A stretch of DNA of 44,762 nucleotides, taken from IMG/VR virus record IMGVR_UViG_3300042516_005278, positions 1 through 44,762 of that record. The stretch is one strand, 5' to 3'. This document shows positions 25,610 to 33,000 of the stretch, piece by piece (the first letter of the stretch is position 1; every line of letters starts with the position of its first letter). The position numbers were made by a program, and so were the translations under genes. The notes under the pieces are model-generated. The model had not been told where the DNA came from and made no database searches. It was given only the letters and a program-made list of their open reading frames with translations. The DNA is from a virus.

Positions 25610-26218
25610 TTACCACTTCTCTTCCTTCCATGTCAAGCGTTTTTGCAGTTGCTTATCAAACACCATCAGATATCTATGTTTTCTACTTCGCTCTTTCCAT
25701 TGACCCTCAGCACCTTTTACTTTTCCACGAGAGTGTTTAGTTCCATCTGAATAGTAGAAATCTTTTTTTCGATCCGTGAGACCGTAGTACTTAAAATTGC
25801 AAGCCCGATAGATTGTACCAGAATGGTAATCGTTATCAGCATAAGAGAGGATTGCTTTAACTTCAGTATCTTTCCGAAGTTGTCTAATCGCTCGTGACAC
25901 AAACCAAGAAGTGATGTTATATTCGCATGACTGCGTACTAGGTTCGATGCAAAGTCTTGAGAGTTCAAAAAGTCCTTGTTGTTCGTTTCGTTCAAGTCCA
26001 AATGCTCCCTTTGCTACTTCAGGTACTGGCGGTCCAGTAAAAATACAAATTCCTTGAAGACCACCAATATTCAAAGGAGAAAACTCATTCCTTTTAAAAA
26101 GACCATAGTTATATCCAGATTTAAAACCTTTAGATATGTCTTTAAGATAATGATATTGAAGTAAAAGTTCTTCTGATTGTTTCTTTGTTACTTTATCAAT
26201 GTAGAAGTCAGACTTCAT
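25610..26218 (-). CDS. Mom-like DNA-modification protein (GNAT-related fold), 202 aa
   Basis: The order of motifs fits the phage Mu Mom family: a GIKGS-like hydrophobic strand (LQGICIFTGPPVPEVAKGAF), LFELSRLCIEP at residues 83-93, a helix (NITSWFVSRAIRQLRK), then ILSYADNDYHSGTIYRACNF at 123-142 with FKYYG. In Mu, Mom modifies adenines and protects phage DNA from restriction; it was predicted to have an acetyltransferase-like fold. A basic C-terminus (WKERSRKHRYLMVFDKQLQK) may bind nucleic acid. The ATG overlaps the stop of the 57-residue gene (ATGA), so it is the last gene of the island, followed by a terminator. Family call from memory of motifs, not a search. Confidence 0.75.
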   Translation of the reverse strand: MKSDFYIDKVTKKQSEELLLQYHYLKDISKGFKSGYNYGLFKRNEFSPLNIGGLQGICIFTGPPVPEVAKGAFGLERNEQQGLFELSRLCIEPSTQSCEYNITSWFVSRAIRQLRKDTEVKAILSYADNDYHSGTIYRACNFKYYGLTDRKKDFYYSDGTKHSRGKVKGAEGQWKERSRKHRYLMVFDKQLQKRLTWKEEKW

Positions 26219-26388
26219 TCAGGTTGCTTACATTCCATCATATATTCTACAGTATTTGCCACATCATTCATAGCATCACGAAGATGTGGTTGTTGTCCAG
26301 ATTCCTGCCTAGAAATTGGTCTAGAATTATCAGTCAGTGTCCAACGCCACTGTTTCATTTCACTGCAGTACCATAAATTAATTTTCAT
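26215..26388 (-). CDS. Small protein coupled to the Mom-like gene, 57 aa
   Basis: I chose the ATG at 26388 (MKINLWYCSEMKQWRWTL) over a TTG at 26499, because the upstream part overlaps another convincing small gene. The protein is rich in tryptophan, tyrosine and methionine at the start, then RPISRQESGQQPHLRDAMND and a VEYMMECKQPE ending. Only two cysteines are present, so it is not a Com-like zinc finger. It overlaps the 52-residue gene by 11 bases and the Mom-like gene by four, so the three are probably translated in sequence. I do not recognise a family. Confidence 0.65.
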   Translation of the reverse strand: MKINLWYCSEMKQWRWTLTDNSRPISRQESGQQPHLRDAMNDVANTVEYMMECKQPE

Positions 26389-26536
26389 GTTTGAAGTGCT
26401 CCAATTCGACCCAGTTAAGGAGGGTTTGGAATGCACTGATAGAGGCAGGAGTGCAGTTATCTTCCTTAAGTTTTTGAACATAATATTCAAGTGCTTCAAT
26501 GACCATTTGACGGTCTTGTTGTGAAATAAGTGACAT
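26378..26536 (-). CDS. Small helical protein, 52 aa
   Basis: A 52-codon frame from an ATG just downstream of the tRNA-Thr gene on the same transcript (MSLISQQDRQMVIEALEYYV). It is mostly predicted helix: QMVIEALEYYVQKLKEDN, then PASISAFQTLLNWVELEHFK, with no membrane segment. Its stop overlaps the next start by 11 bases (ATGAAAATTAA), a coupling typical of real phage genes. Family not recognised. The tight packing between a tRNA and a Mom-like gene supports it as part of the island. Confidence 0.65.
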   Translation of the reverse strand: MSLISQQDRQMVIEALEYYVQKLKEDNCTPASISAFQTLLNWVELEHFKHEN

Positions 26537-26554
26537 TGGAGTTTTATGAACTCA

Positions 26555-26626
26555 AGCCCCCCATCGGATTTGAACCGATGACCGCTCGCTTACAAGGCGA
26601 GTGCTCTACCACTGAGCTAGAAAGGC
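26555..26626 (-). tRNA. trnT: tRNA-Thr (anticodon TGT)
   Basis: A full cloverleaf folds on the minus strand: acceptor GCCTTTC with GGGGGGC, D stem GCTC/GAGC, anticodon stem CTCGC/GCGAG with loop CTTGTAA (anticodon TGT), variable loop CGGTC, and T stem ATCGG/CCGAT with loop TTCAAAT. No CCA is encoded. The acceptor stem has three consecutive T-G pairs, which is unusual. It reads ACA codons, which are frequent in the threonine-rich fibre genes. Confidence 0.92.
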
Positions 26627-26627
26627 A

Positions 26628-26897
26628 TTAATCAACAGGTAACATTTCTGGATTTTCCAGTTCCAACTCATATAAGAGAGGATGACATTCTTCAAGCATT
26701 AAGTAGTATGATGCTTGATAAAGGTCTTCTGGTTCAAAACGTCTTTCATTATCTGCTAATTTGATTAGTTCCAAATCAAATAAAGATTCGTCTGGAAGAT
26801 CATCAAAAGTAAAAGGAATTTGGTTTATGAAATACATCAGAACAATTTGAGTTCCGCGATTATACCAAACGTATCTGGCATCTATTCTGTATTTCAT
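26628..26897 (-). CDS. Hypothetical protein between two tRNAs, 89 aa
   Basis: An acidic 89-residue protein, MKYRIDARYVWYNRGTQIVL then MYFINQIPFTFDDLPDESLF, with the C-terminus LELENPEMLPVD. The region around residues 18-30 is hydrophobic but too short and broken for a clear membrane helix. Many acidic residues follow (LADNERRFEPEDLYQASYYL). It lies between tRNA-Leu and tRNA-Thr; its stop is one base before the tRNA-Thr. An AAAGGA ribosome site precedes the ATG. No family recognised; conserved small proteins of this kind are common in T4-like cyanophage early regions. Confidence 0.7.
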   Translation of the reverse strand: MKYRIDARYVWYNRGTQIVLMYFINQIPFTFDDLPDESLFDLELIKLADNERRFEPEDLYQASYYLMLEECHPLLYELELENPEMLPVD

Positions 26898-26919
26898 AGA
26901 ATAGTCCTTTACTTTTGTT

Positions 26920-26927
26920 TATTTAGA
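26920..26927 (-). promoter_or_regulatory. Variant late-promoter motif TCTAAATA
   Basis: Minus-strand TCTAAATA, identical to the sequence before the 937-residue fibre gene, sits 22 bases before the 89-residue gene. One mismatch from NATAAATA; function uncertain. Confidence 0.3.
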
Positions 26928-26939
26928 GGAAGAACCTCA

Positions 26940-27013
26940 TACCCGTGGGCGGATTCGAACCGCCGACTGCTCGATTTTAAGTCGAGAACCTCATTCCGCT
27001 GGGTCACACGGGC
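26940..27013 (-). tRNA. trnL: tRNA-Leu (anticodon TAA) with a short variable arm
   Basis: The cloverleaf has acceptor GCCCGTG with CACGGGT (G1-T72 wobble), a three-pair D stem ACC/GGT with an 11-base loop containing GG, anticodon stem CTCGA/TCGAG with loop CTTAAAA, a variable loop of five bases (CAGTC), and T stem GGCGG/CCGCC with loop TTCGAAT. The anticodon TAA reads UUA (leucine), but leucine tRNAs normally carry a long variable arm. Discriminator base is A. No CCA is encoded. The 5' end overlaps the last ten bases of the HNH gene. Confidence 0.8.
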
Positions 27014-27441
27014 TTGTAGTTTAGATTTGGTTTTCCTCCTCTAAAAGTTTTATTTAACCTTTGACTATATTTTCCAGCACAAGATTTAGAACAAAATGGA
27101 CCAACTTTTTGTTGTTTTAGATTGTTATGTCTAATGTCTCTTGCTGGTTTATAGAAAGATTTATCACATTCAGGGCATACGCAACAAATCATTTCTGCTC
27201 TGTTATGTACTGCTGCATGTTTTCTTATATTATCTACTCTACTTAAAACTTGTAAGTTGTCAAGTGAGTTGTTGGTAAAATCACCATCTATATGGTCGCA
27301 GGTTTCATCAGGTAAAAGTGGTCTACCAAGTTTTTGTTCTAAAAGATATTTTGGATAAGAAACTGTTGTTTTTTTACCATTTTCATAGAGAACAATTCTT
27401 TGTCTTCCGTCTTTTGCTGTGTAAGGACCATATATTTTCAT
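27004..27441 (-). CDS. HNH homing endonuclease, 145 aa
   Basis: Residues 46-66 have the HNH core: ETCDHIDGDFTNNSLDNLQV, with the DH pair at 49-50 and asparagines at 57-62, as in the HNH_3 family of free-standing homing enzymes. Further on are cysteines at 86, 87, 89, 92, 117 and 121 (CCVCPEC and FCSKSC), which could bind zinc. Such genes spread by cutting an allele that lacks them. The stop codon and last two codons lie inside the acceptor stem of tRNA-Leu, so the gene appears to have been inserted beside or in a tRNA. It follows the 67-residue gene by seven bases. Start is ATG; ribosome site is weak. Confidence 0.85.
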   Translation of the reverse strand: MKIYGPYTAKDGRQRIVLYENGKKTTVSYPKYLLEQKLGRPLLPDETCDHIDGDFTNNSLDNLQVLSRVDNIRKHAAVHNRAEMICCVCPECDKSFYKPARDIRHNNLKQQKVGPFCSKSCAGKYSQRLNKTFRGGKPNLNYKPV

Positions 27442-27448
27442 AAAAAAC

Positions 27449-27652
27449 TTACGCTTTGTAAGTACTAGGATTATACTTGATATACTCCCAGAATGTCAAC
27501 TTCATTTCTTTTTGTGACATTCCGCAGTGCTTTGCTGCTTTGGGAAGATTCCACTTTGCAGAAAAGAGTGCTTCATTTGCCTCTTTAACATTTTCGGGTG
27601 TTGTTTTGACTGTTTCCTCTTTGAGGTCTTTGTATGAGATTTTATAAACCAT
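27449..27652 (-). CDS. Small helix-turn-helix-like protein, 67 aa
   Basis: I take the ATG at 27652 rather than a TTG three codons upstream. The sequence VYKISYKDLKEETVKTTPEN leads to a helical half: KWNLPKAAKHCGMSQKEMKL with WEYIKYNPSTYK. The AAKHCGMSQKEMK part has the spacing of a helix-turn-helix (small residue, then G, then a second helix), so DNA binding is possible. It is basic overall. It belongs to the transcript starting at the sigma70 promoter at 27941-27969, with a hairpin in the gap before it. The DNA-binding role is inference. Confidence 0.7.
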   Translation of the reverse strand: MVYKISYKDLKEETVKTTPENVKEANEALFSAKWNLPKAAKHCGMSQKEMKLTFWEYIKYNPSTYKA

Positions 27653-27697
27653 ACTTTTCAAAAAAGTAATAGGGGTGAATTTTTGCCGGGATTTTTT

Positions 27698-27725
27698 ATC
27701 GACCTTTTTGGAATTAAAGGTCGAT
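27698..27725. repeat. Perfect 10-bp inverted repeat in the gap
   Basis: ATCGACCTTT and AAAGGTCGAT flank an eight-base loop (TTGGAATT). On the minus strand the hairpin is followed by A residues, so it is not a standard terminator for that direction; on the plus strand a short T run follows. It may process or stabilise the mRNA between the 60-residue and 67-residue genes. Confidence 0.75.
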
Positions 27726-27732
27726 TTTGGTT

Positions 27733-27915
27733 TCAGAGTGGATTTGCGTATGAGAGTGTTTCTTCATCCACTGTAGCACGAACGAACTCTAGAACGTTCA
27801 TAAATTCATCTACCGTCTCGCAGGTCACTTGATTTTCTGACCCTTCGCTGGAATACAGATACACTGTACGCTTGATGGGGTCAACAACGCAGCGTGAGAG
27901 GTACTCGTCTTGCAT
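27733..27915 (-). CDS. Small early-type protein, 60 aa
   Basis: First gene after the sigma70-like promoter. It starts MQDEYLSRCVVDPIKRTVYL and has a YLYSSEGSENQVTCETVDE middle and a FMNVLEFVRATVDEETLSYA helix near the C-terminus. It is acidic, soluble, with two cysteines (residues 9 and 32), and no membrane segment. Family not recognised. Its position directly after the promoter suggests it is made soon after infection, unlike the neighbouring structural genes. Confidence 0.7.
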   Translation of the reverse strand: MQDEYLSRCVVDPIKRTVYLYSSEGSENQVTCETVDEFMNVLEFVRATVDEETLSYANPL

Positions 27916-27940
27916 TCGGTCGTCCGTTGATTACCCATGT

Positions 27941-27969
27941 ATCATAGCACGGTCAGGGGTCCGTGTCAA
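27941..27969 (-). promoter_or_regulatory. Sigma70-type (early) promoter: TTGACA, 17 bp, TATGAT
   Basis: On the minus strand a consensus -35 TTGACA (27964-27969) and a -10 TATGAT (27941-27946) are separated by exactly 17 bases. It points to the 60-residue gene (ATG at 27915). The -35 overlaps the TGA stop of the 28670 gene, so the promoter arises in the tail end of a structural gene. This form suits the host RNA polymerase, hence early expression of the island. Confidence 0.85.
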
Positions 27970-28670
27970 GGGGTATAGGGGGCGACTTCTCCTGGGTAGT
28001 CCTTGGCACTTGCTCCTTCATATTCAGTAATGTTCTTAGGAACATCTTTTCTCTGCCCATAAACAACGTAAGAACAATTGATTGGTCCACCTAAATTATT
28101 TTTAATAATAATTCTTTGTCCCCATTCAATTTTTTCAACAAAGAGTTCTTGATAAACACCCATGGGAGTTAAAGTGACACCAATACTTTCAACATCAACT
28201 AAATTTTTCCAATAATCTGGAAGTTCGATTACATTAGAACCTTCAATCTTTCCTCTCAAATATACTTCTGCTTCTGGACCCTCTAAACAAATATAACGAA
28301 GACGATATCCTTCTTTTGATGGATGAGGAATGTCAAAAGATTTTACTGATCCAACACTATTTCCATACCAAGTTCCTATAAAATTATTGGCAGTAACTGT
28401 TCCACTAAAATTAGTGTTATTTGCCTCCACATTAAAGGTTGGAATAGGTCCACTATTTCTTTCTAAGGTCACCGTGGCAGTGCTACTGCCATTTAAATGC
28501 ATATAGACATAATCTGCTGGAGATTCTGCGGTATTTACCAGAACCATAGAGACATCATTGAGATTAAAATATCCATCAAAAGGATCTAATGAGAAATCAT
28601 CATTGTCTCTATAGTTAATATCAACTCCAGGACCAGCAAAGGTCCCATATTTTCTAAAAGTATATGCCAT
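27966..28670 (-). CDS. Virion protein with conserved C-terminal beta domain, 234 aa
   Basis: Residues 1-110 are unlike the sister gene (MAYTFRKYGTFAGPGVDINY, fibre-like VEANNTNFSGTVTANNFIGT). Residues 111-213 (SFDIPHPSKEGYRLRYICLE, GPEAEVYLRGKI, ELPDYWKNLVDVESIGVTLT) share a domain with the 28670-29332 protein, where the same order is IPHPTKPGKQLVHTCLEGPE, VYVRGRL and ELPEYWTGLVDESTITVSLT. The domain recurs in cyanophage tail proteins. Its start codon overlaps the stop of that gene by one base (TAATG). Probably a baseplate-attached or fibre protein; role not established. Confidence 0.75.
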   Translation of the reverse strand: MAYTFRKYGTFAGPGVDINYRDNDDFSLDPFDGYFNLNDVSMVLVNTAESPADYVYMHLNGSSTATVTLERNSGPIPTFNVEANNTNFSGTVTANNFIGTWYGNSVGSVKSFDIPHPSKEGYRLRYICLEGPEAEVYLRGKIEGSNVIELPDYWKNLVDVESIGVTLTPMGVYQELFVEKIEWGQRIIIKNNLGGPINCSYVVYGQRKDVPKNITEYEGASAKDYPGEVAPYTP

Positions 28671-29332
28671 TACTCGTCAGTCTCCGTAGCTAGTCTAGGA
28701 ACATCTTTTCTTGTTCCAAAAATATGATAAAAACAATTTACAGGAATGCCTGGTTTTGCTTGAAGATAAATTTTATTATCCCCAATTCTTTTTACAATAA
28801 TATCTTGATGAGCTCCAATTGGAGTTAAGGATACCGTAATTGTACTCTCATCTACTAATCCTGTCCAGTATTCTGGCAGTTCAATTTCTGTCTTATTTAA
28901 TAATCTTCCACGAACATAAACCCCATTTTCTGGTCCTTCTAAACAAGTATGAACTAATTGCTTTCCTGGTTTAGTTGGGTGAGGAATTACAAAGTTCTTA
29001 ATTGATGCTTGAAGAATTTGTGTTCTTACAACCTTTGCTTCAATATAAGTTGACTTAAGAAGTAAATCAACTCTCACAAAACTTTGGAATCTTGAATATA
29101 ATCTACACCACAATGAATATAATGGTTTTGTTTTTGCGTCAGGGTTTGTAAGAGGACCAATCATCAATGTTGCTTTTGCACTGTTATGAGCACCTGCCTG
29201 ACCAGTCTGTAAGGGTCCTTCGACGTATGCAGACCCATTAATTTTATTTTTCCCAAGTCCAAGTGCTTTTGGCACACCTGCACCAACCATGATTTGTCCA
29301 CCGATTGCATTATCATCCATTAAAAATGCCAT
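28670..29332 (-). CDS. Virion protein with the same C-terminal beta domain, 220 aa
   Basis: Residues 1-60 (MAFLMDDNAIGGQIMVGAGV, PKALGLGKNKINGSAYVEGP) differ from the sister protein and look like an adapter. Residues 112-212 contain the shared domain: FVIPHPTKPGKQLVHTCLEG, PENGVYVRGRLLNKTEIELP, then LTPIGAHQDIIVKRIGDNKI. Two adjacent genes with one domain and different N-termini suggest gene duplication followed by attachment to different partners. An AAGGAG ribosome site precedes the ATG. It sits 11 bases after the beta-helical spike-like gene on the same strand. Confidence 0.75.
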   Translation of the reverse strand: MAFLMDDNAIGGQIMVGAGVPKALGLGKNKINGSAYVEGPLQTGQAGAHNSAKATLMIGPLTNPDAKTKPLYSLWCRLYSRFQSFVRVDLLLKSTYIEAKVVRTQILQASIKNFVIPHPTKPGKQLVHTCLEGPENGVYVRGRLLNKTEIELPEYWTGLVDESTITVSLTPIGAHQDIIVKRIGDNKIYLQAKPGIPVNCFYHIFGTRKDVPRLATETDE

Positions 29333-29343
29333 AATTTTTCTCC

Positions 29344-30012
29344 TTACTTTGTGTTTTTCTTTTGAATTAATCTTCCACCAACCTTCGAATCTTTATTTGC
29401 GACAGCATCACTAACTCCACGGATTAGTGATGCATACAATGTCATATTTCCATTAGCAATTATTTCAGCGGTCCCTGAAGTTGCTAATCTGTATGATGAC
29501 TTAGCACCAACCACTACTTTTTGTGCGTCAAGTTTGATCGCACCAGTATCGGCGGTAATTTGGATATTCCCCTTACTTCCACCTTCACCAACAGCAACAA
29601 TTTCAACATCAGTTCCTTGAAGTCTCAATTTTCCATTAGATGCAATAATAGCAATATTACCGTTGTGTGAATGAATAAAAAGAGTTTCTTCTGCCTCCCC
29701 TTTATCTATTCCTGATTCAATTGAAATTCTACCGGGAGCAGTTATTTGAGTACAAGCTTTTCTTTGACCTTCTTTATCTAAAATGATGGAATGTCTCCCG
29801 TCACTTGCCTGAAGCATCACATCAGAAGTTACTTCACCTTGCTTGTGAATGTGTCCAAAACTAATTGAACCATGATCATTTCCATACCTAATGGCAGTAT
29901 AGTTTTGTTTTGCAGTGCTATTTCTTGAGATATTATCGGCAAGAAGTTCTTCTCTACCAGCTTTAGGTGGACTTCCTACTTTTGTATTGTTACTATTTTG
30001 AGCGGTTGCCAT
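29344..30012 (-). CDS. Beta-helical spike-like protein, 222 aa
   Basis: Residues about 60-205 are short beta strands in repeated form: GSISFGHIHKQGEVTSDVML, SIESGIDKGEAEETLFIHSH, NIAIIASNGKLRLQGTDVEI, NIQITADTGAIKLDAQKVVV. This is the pattern of the needle-like beta helix in T4 gp5 C-terminus and related spike tips that pierce the outer membrane. Because gp5 of this phage lies in the same region but lacks an obvious needle here, this gene could supply it. The N-terminus (NSNNTKVGSPPKAGREELLA) is polar. The gene follows the 1532-residue gene with a palindrome and a variant late promoter between. The spike role is inference. Confidence 0.65.
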   Translation of the reverse strand: MATAQNSNNTKVGSPPKAGREELLADNISRNSTAKQNYTAIRYGNDHGSISFGHIHKQGEVTSDVMLQASDGRHSIILDKEGQRKACTQITAPGRISIESGIDKGEAEETLFIHSHNGNIAIIASNGKLRLQGTDVEIVAVGEGGSKGNIQITADTGAIKLDAQKVVVGAKSSYRLATSGTAEIIANGNMTLYASLIRGVSDAVANKDSKVGGRLIQKKNTK

Positions 30013-30015
30013 TAG

Positions 30016-30031
30016 TATTGATATATCAATA
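30016..30031. repeat. Perfect 16-bp palindrome before the spike-like gene
   Basis: TATTGATATATCAATA is its own reverse complement and lies four bases upstream of the ATG at 30012. It could be an operator-like site or a weak leader hairpin; it has no loop and is AT-rich, so chance is possible. Confidence 0.5.
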
Positions 30032-30037
30032 TAGTAC

Positions 30038-30045
30038 TATTTAAT
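30038..30045 (-). promoter_or_regulatory. Variant late-promoter motif ATTAAATA
   Basis: Minus-strand ATTAAATA, one mismatch from NATAAATA, 25 bases before the spike-like gene. The spacing matches true late promoters in this window. Confidence 0.35.
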
Positions 30046-30055
30046 ATATTTCAAA

Positions 30056-33000
30056 TCACTCAGTATCTTGAATTGTTCCAGGAATATTAAGGCGAGGATC
30101 ATTACTTGTAATATCAGTACCAGATCTCTGAATAGCACTTGCCGGTGTGGTAACACGAGCAGAAATACTTTCTTGTAGAGTTGTATAAACTCTTGTTTGA
30201 GGTCCGACCGTCTTATAATATCCCGCATATGGAACACCTTCATCATAGTAAATAGCACCATAATATGCTCTTCCATCAATATAACCAGTTTGTTTGAGAC
30301 CAACAAGATCAGTAACTTGGATAATTTTATCTCTTTGTTCTGGGGGAAGAATTGGATCTCTTACAACACGGAATACTGGACGGAATGACGCATTTACTCC
30401 CGTTGGTTCTTGGAAGGGTGCAGAAGGAGCACCAGGAACAGCAGGAATGGCAAAATTGGAAGGAGGACCAGAAGGACCAGGAGGTGGTCCAGGAGGTGGT
30501 CCAATAGTAATAATCGGATTTACGGTAATTGGATCCCCAGGAATATCAACTTTCACATCTTTAATTCTACCAAAAGAATCGCATGTGTAACTGAATTTAG
30601 CACCATTATCTGGAAATATTTTAATCTCATCTTCACCACATCGATAATTGATTCCAGTATCAATTACTTTTATTTCATCAAGAACAAGTGTAACTGGATA
30701 CCCAGGACCTTGTTCTCCAGGAGGTAAATAACCATTTCCTGTGTCTATCACCTCAACCCGATCAATAACTCCTCTACCACCAATTTTTTTAGCACAAGGA
30801 GGAGGAATAAGTATAGCAGAAACTCCCATGGGATTAGTGGTCCAAGGAGTTTTATTAGTTTCGTCAAATGATACATCCTTACTGATGGAAAGAGCAACTC
30901 CCATGGGATTACTTGCAAATACAGACTCATCTTTTCCACCTTTTTCGGTTTTAACATTTTCCAATTCAAGTACAACATCATATTTTCCTTGAGTTGCATT
31001 GAAAGTATATTGAATTTTTTCTCCAGTAAAATCAGAAGTTCTAAGTATTTCCCTACCACCTACTTTTAGTAAAGCATTATTATCTGATTGTAGATTGAAC
31101 TTATATGTCCCATCATATGGGAAATCAACATTTGACCATGTTAAAGTAAATTTGCCAATATTTTCAGATACTTGTGGAGAAACCGAGTAAGTATTCATAT
31201 ATTTACTCCATCTCTTATCAACATGCCCAAACAAGTTTGGACCGGTATACGTCACACCATTTTTTGCTGGACTTTGAGATATATTAGTAGATGGGGTGGA
31301 AGAAACAGTTTGTTTTATATTACCAATAGTGATCTTGATATTCTCATCATCACCATCAGCATCACGAATACCAAGTCGATTTGGACTTTTTATAATTGGA
31401 CCCCTTGCACCTACCCCAGCACCAATGATTTGAATTGGTCCATATTTTTTACCGGCAGAAAACTTACCATTTTCTTTTATGGTTTCTTTTTGCGGAACAG
31501 TAATATCGAATATAGCACTATTCGCGAACGCACCGGATCCAGTTTTTCCTTTTCTTTTAAATATAACCTTTCCACCATCTGATGGAATAATAACTTCTTT
31601 TGCAGCAAGTCCAGCGACAAAAGAACGGTCGTCTACATCCATAACAAAATTTATTTCACCAGATCCAGTTCCATCAACTTGCAGATAGAAATTTGATCCC
31701 TCTTTAATAAACTTTGCTTTTATATTGAAAGGTGGAGAAGATGGAGAAACTGCAGGAGATCTCCAATCTTGAGTACTAAAAATCTTAGTATCAATAACAT
31801 TTTGATTTTCAACAGGATTATTGAAAATCTCTGTAACTATAGTATGCCTTCCTTTTTTTAAATAAACCTTTGAAAGTTTTGGATTATCGACATTAAATCC
31901 ATCTAAAGAATAAACTTCCTTCCCATCAATTAAAATTCTACCAGTATTATCTCCAGTTCCTTTTACTCCATAAAATCCAGGATAAGGAAGATCTACTTGC
32001 CAACTGTTTGAGAAAGTAGTTCCGGATTTATCACTACCCGGAGTATCTAATGGAAGAGTAGGTGATATCGCATATCTGTTCATAAATCTACTCCATCCAG
32101 AATTTTCAAAAACTTTTGTAGAAGTTTCTGTAGTATTTTTAGTCCCACCTGGAGAATCTTTAGCGTCAAGCACGTAAGTCAAATCAAAAGTAGTTCTATC
32201 TCCTGTCTTTCCTCTATTTGAGCTAATAAATTTACCTATATTTGCTTTAACTTGAATATCATCGTTATCGTTAGTAGATCCAATAGCATCTGCAAATATT
32301 CTATTAGATTCTCCTATCCCACCTTCTTTTCTTTTTGTTCCTTCTTTTATAAGACCTTGTTCAACTTTTTTATTTGTTGATTGTTTTACTGAAATAACAT
32401 AGTTAACATTTTTTCTAATATTAATTTTATCTACTCGCGTTTCTCCACTTTTCTCTGCACCATCAAGTTTAAATGTATGTTGACCATCAACTGCAGTGAA
32501 TGTAAAAGAAAGATATTTTGATTGTCTCCCTTCACCAAAAACAGCAAATCTAACCTCTTGAGTTTCTGATACTGGTTCGGGAGTAGAAGTAGAAATTGTT
32601 TCCTGGACAATAGTTTTAGATCCAGAAAACCTCACAGGATACCACTTCTGACTTGATCCAGGAAATCTTGTAGTCCAAATAGGATTGGGTGGGCATCTTC
32701 CAATTTGCACTGGTAGTTTTTCTTGCGGAACAGGTGGAAGCGGAGATTCAATAATCATTGATACTCCCATTGGATCATCATTCCAAGATTTAGAAGAAAT
32801 TACTTCTCCAACTTCTATTGGACTTTCCAAAACAAATTTGCATCTATTCCCATTAACATTATAAAATTTTCCCTTAGTTACTCTGATAACCAAATCATTA
32901 AAATCATTATCAGTACTATCTTCAAGTCGAAGAACTTTTCCGTCAGCTCTCAACTTTCTATTACTTGGACTTGCTATGACTTGATATACCTTTCCAACTT

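Noticed and set aside
25717-26001. 94-residue minus-strand frame inside the Mom-like gene
   Set aside because: Shadow frame with no own start context; the Mom-like frame explains the region.
26215-26499. TTG start giving a 94-residue protein
   Set aside because: The upstream part overlaps the 52-residue gene in another frame; the internal ATG gives a better protein with coupling.
26932-26995. Ten-base direct repeat AGAACCTCAT near tRNA-Leu as an attachment site
   Set aside because: Too short, one copy is inside the tRNA, and no integrase is present; probably chance.
27449-27661. TTG start giving 70 residues
   Set aside because: An ATG three codons later is more likely; no ribosome site supports the TTG.
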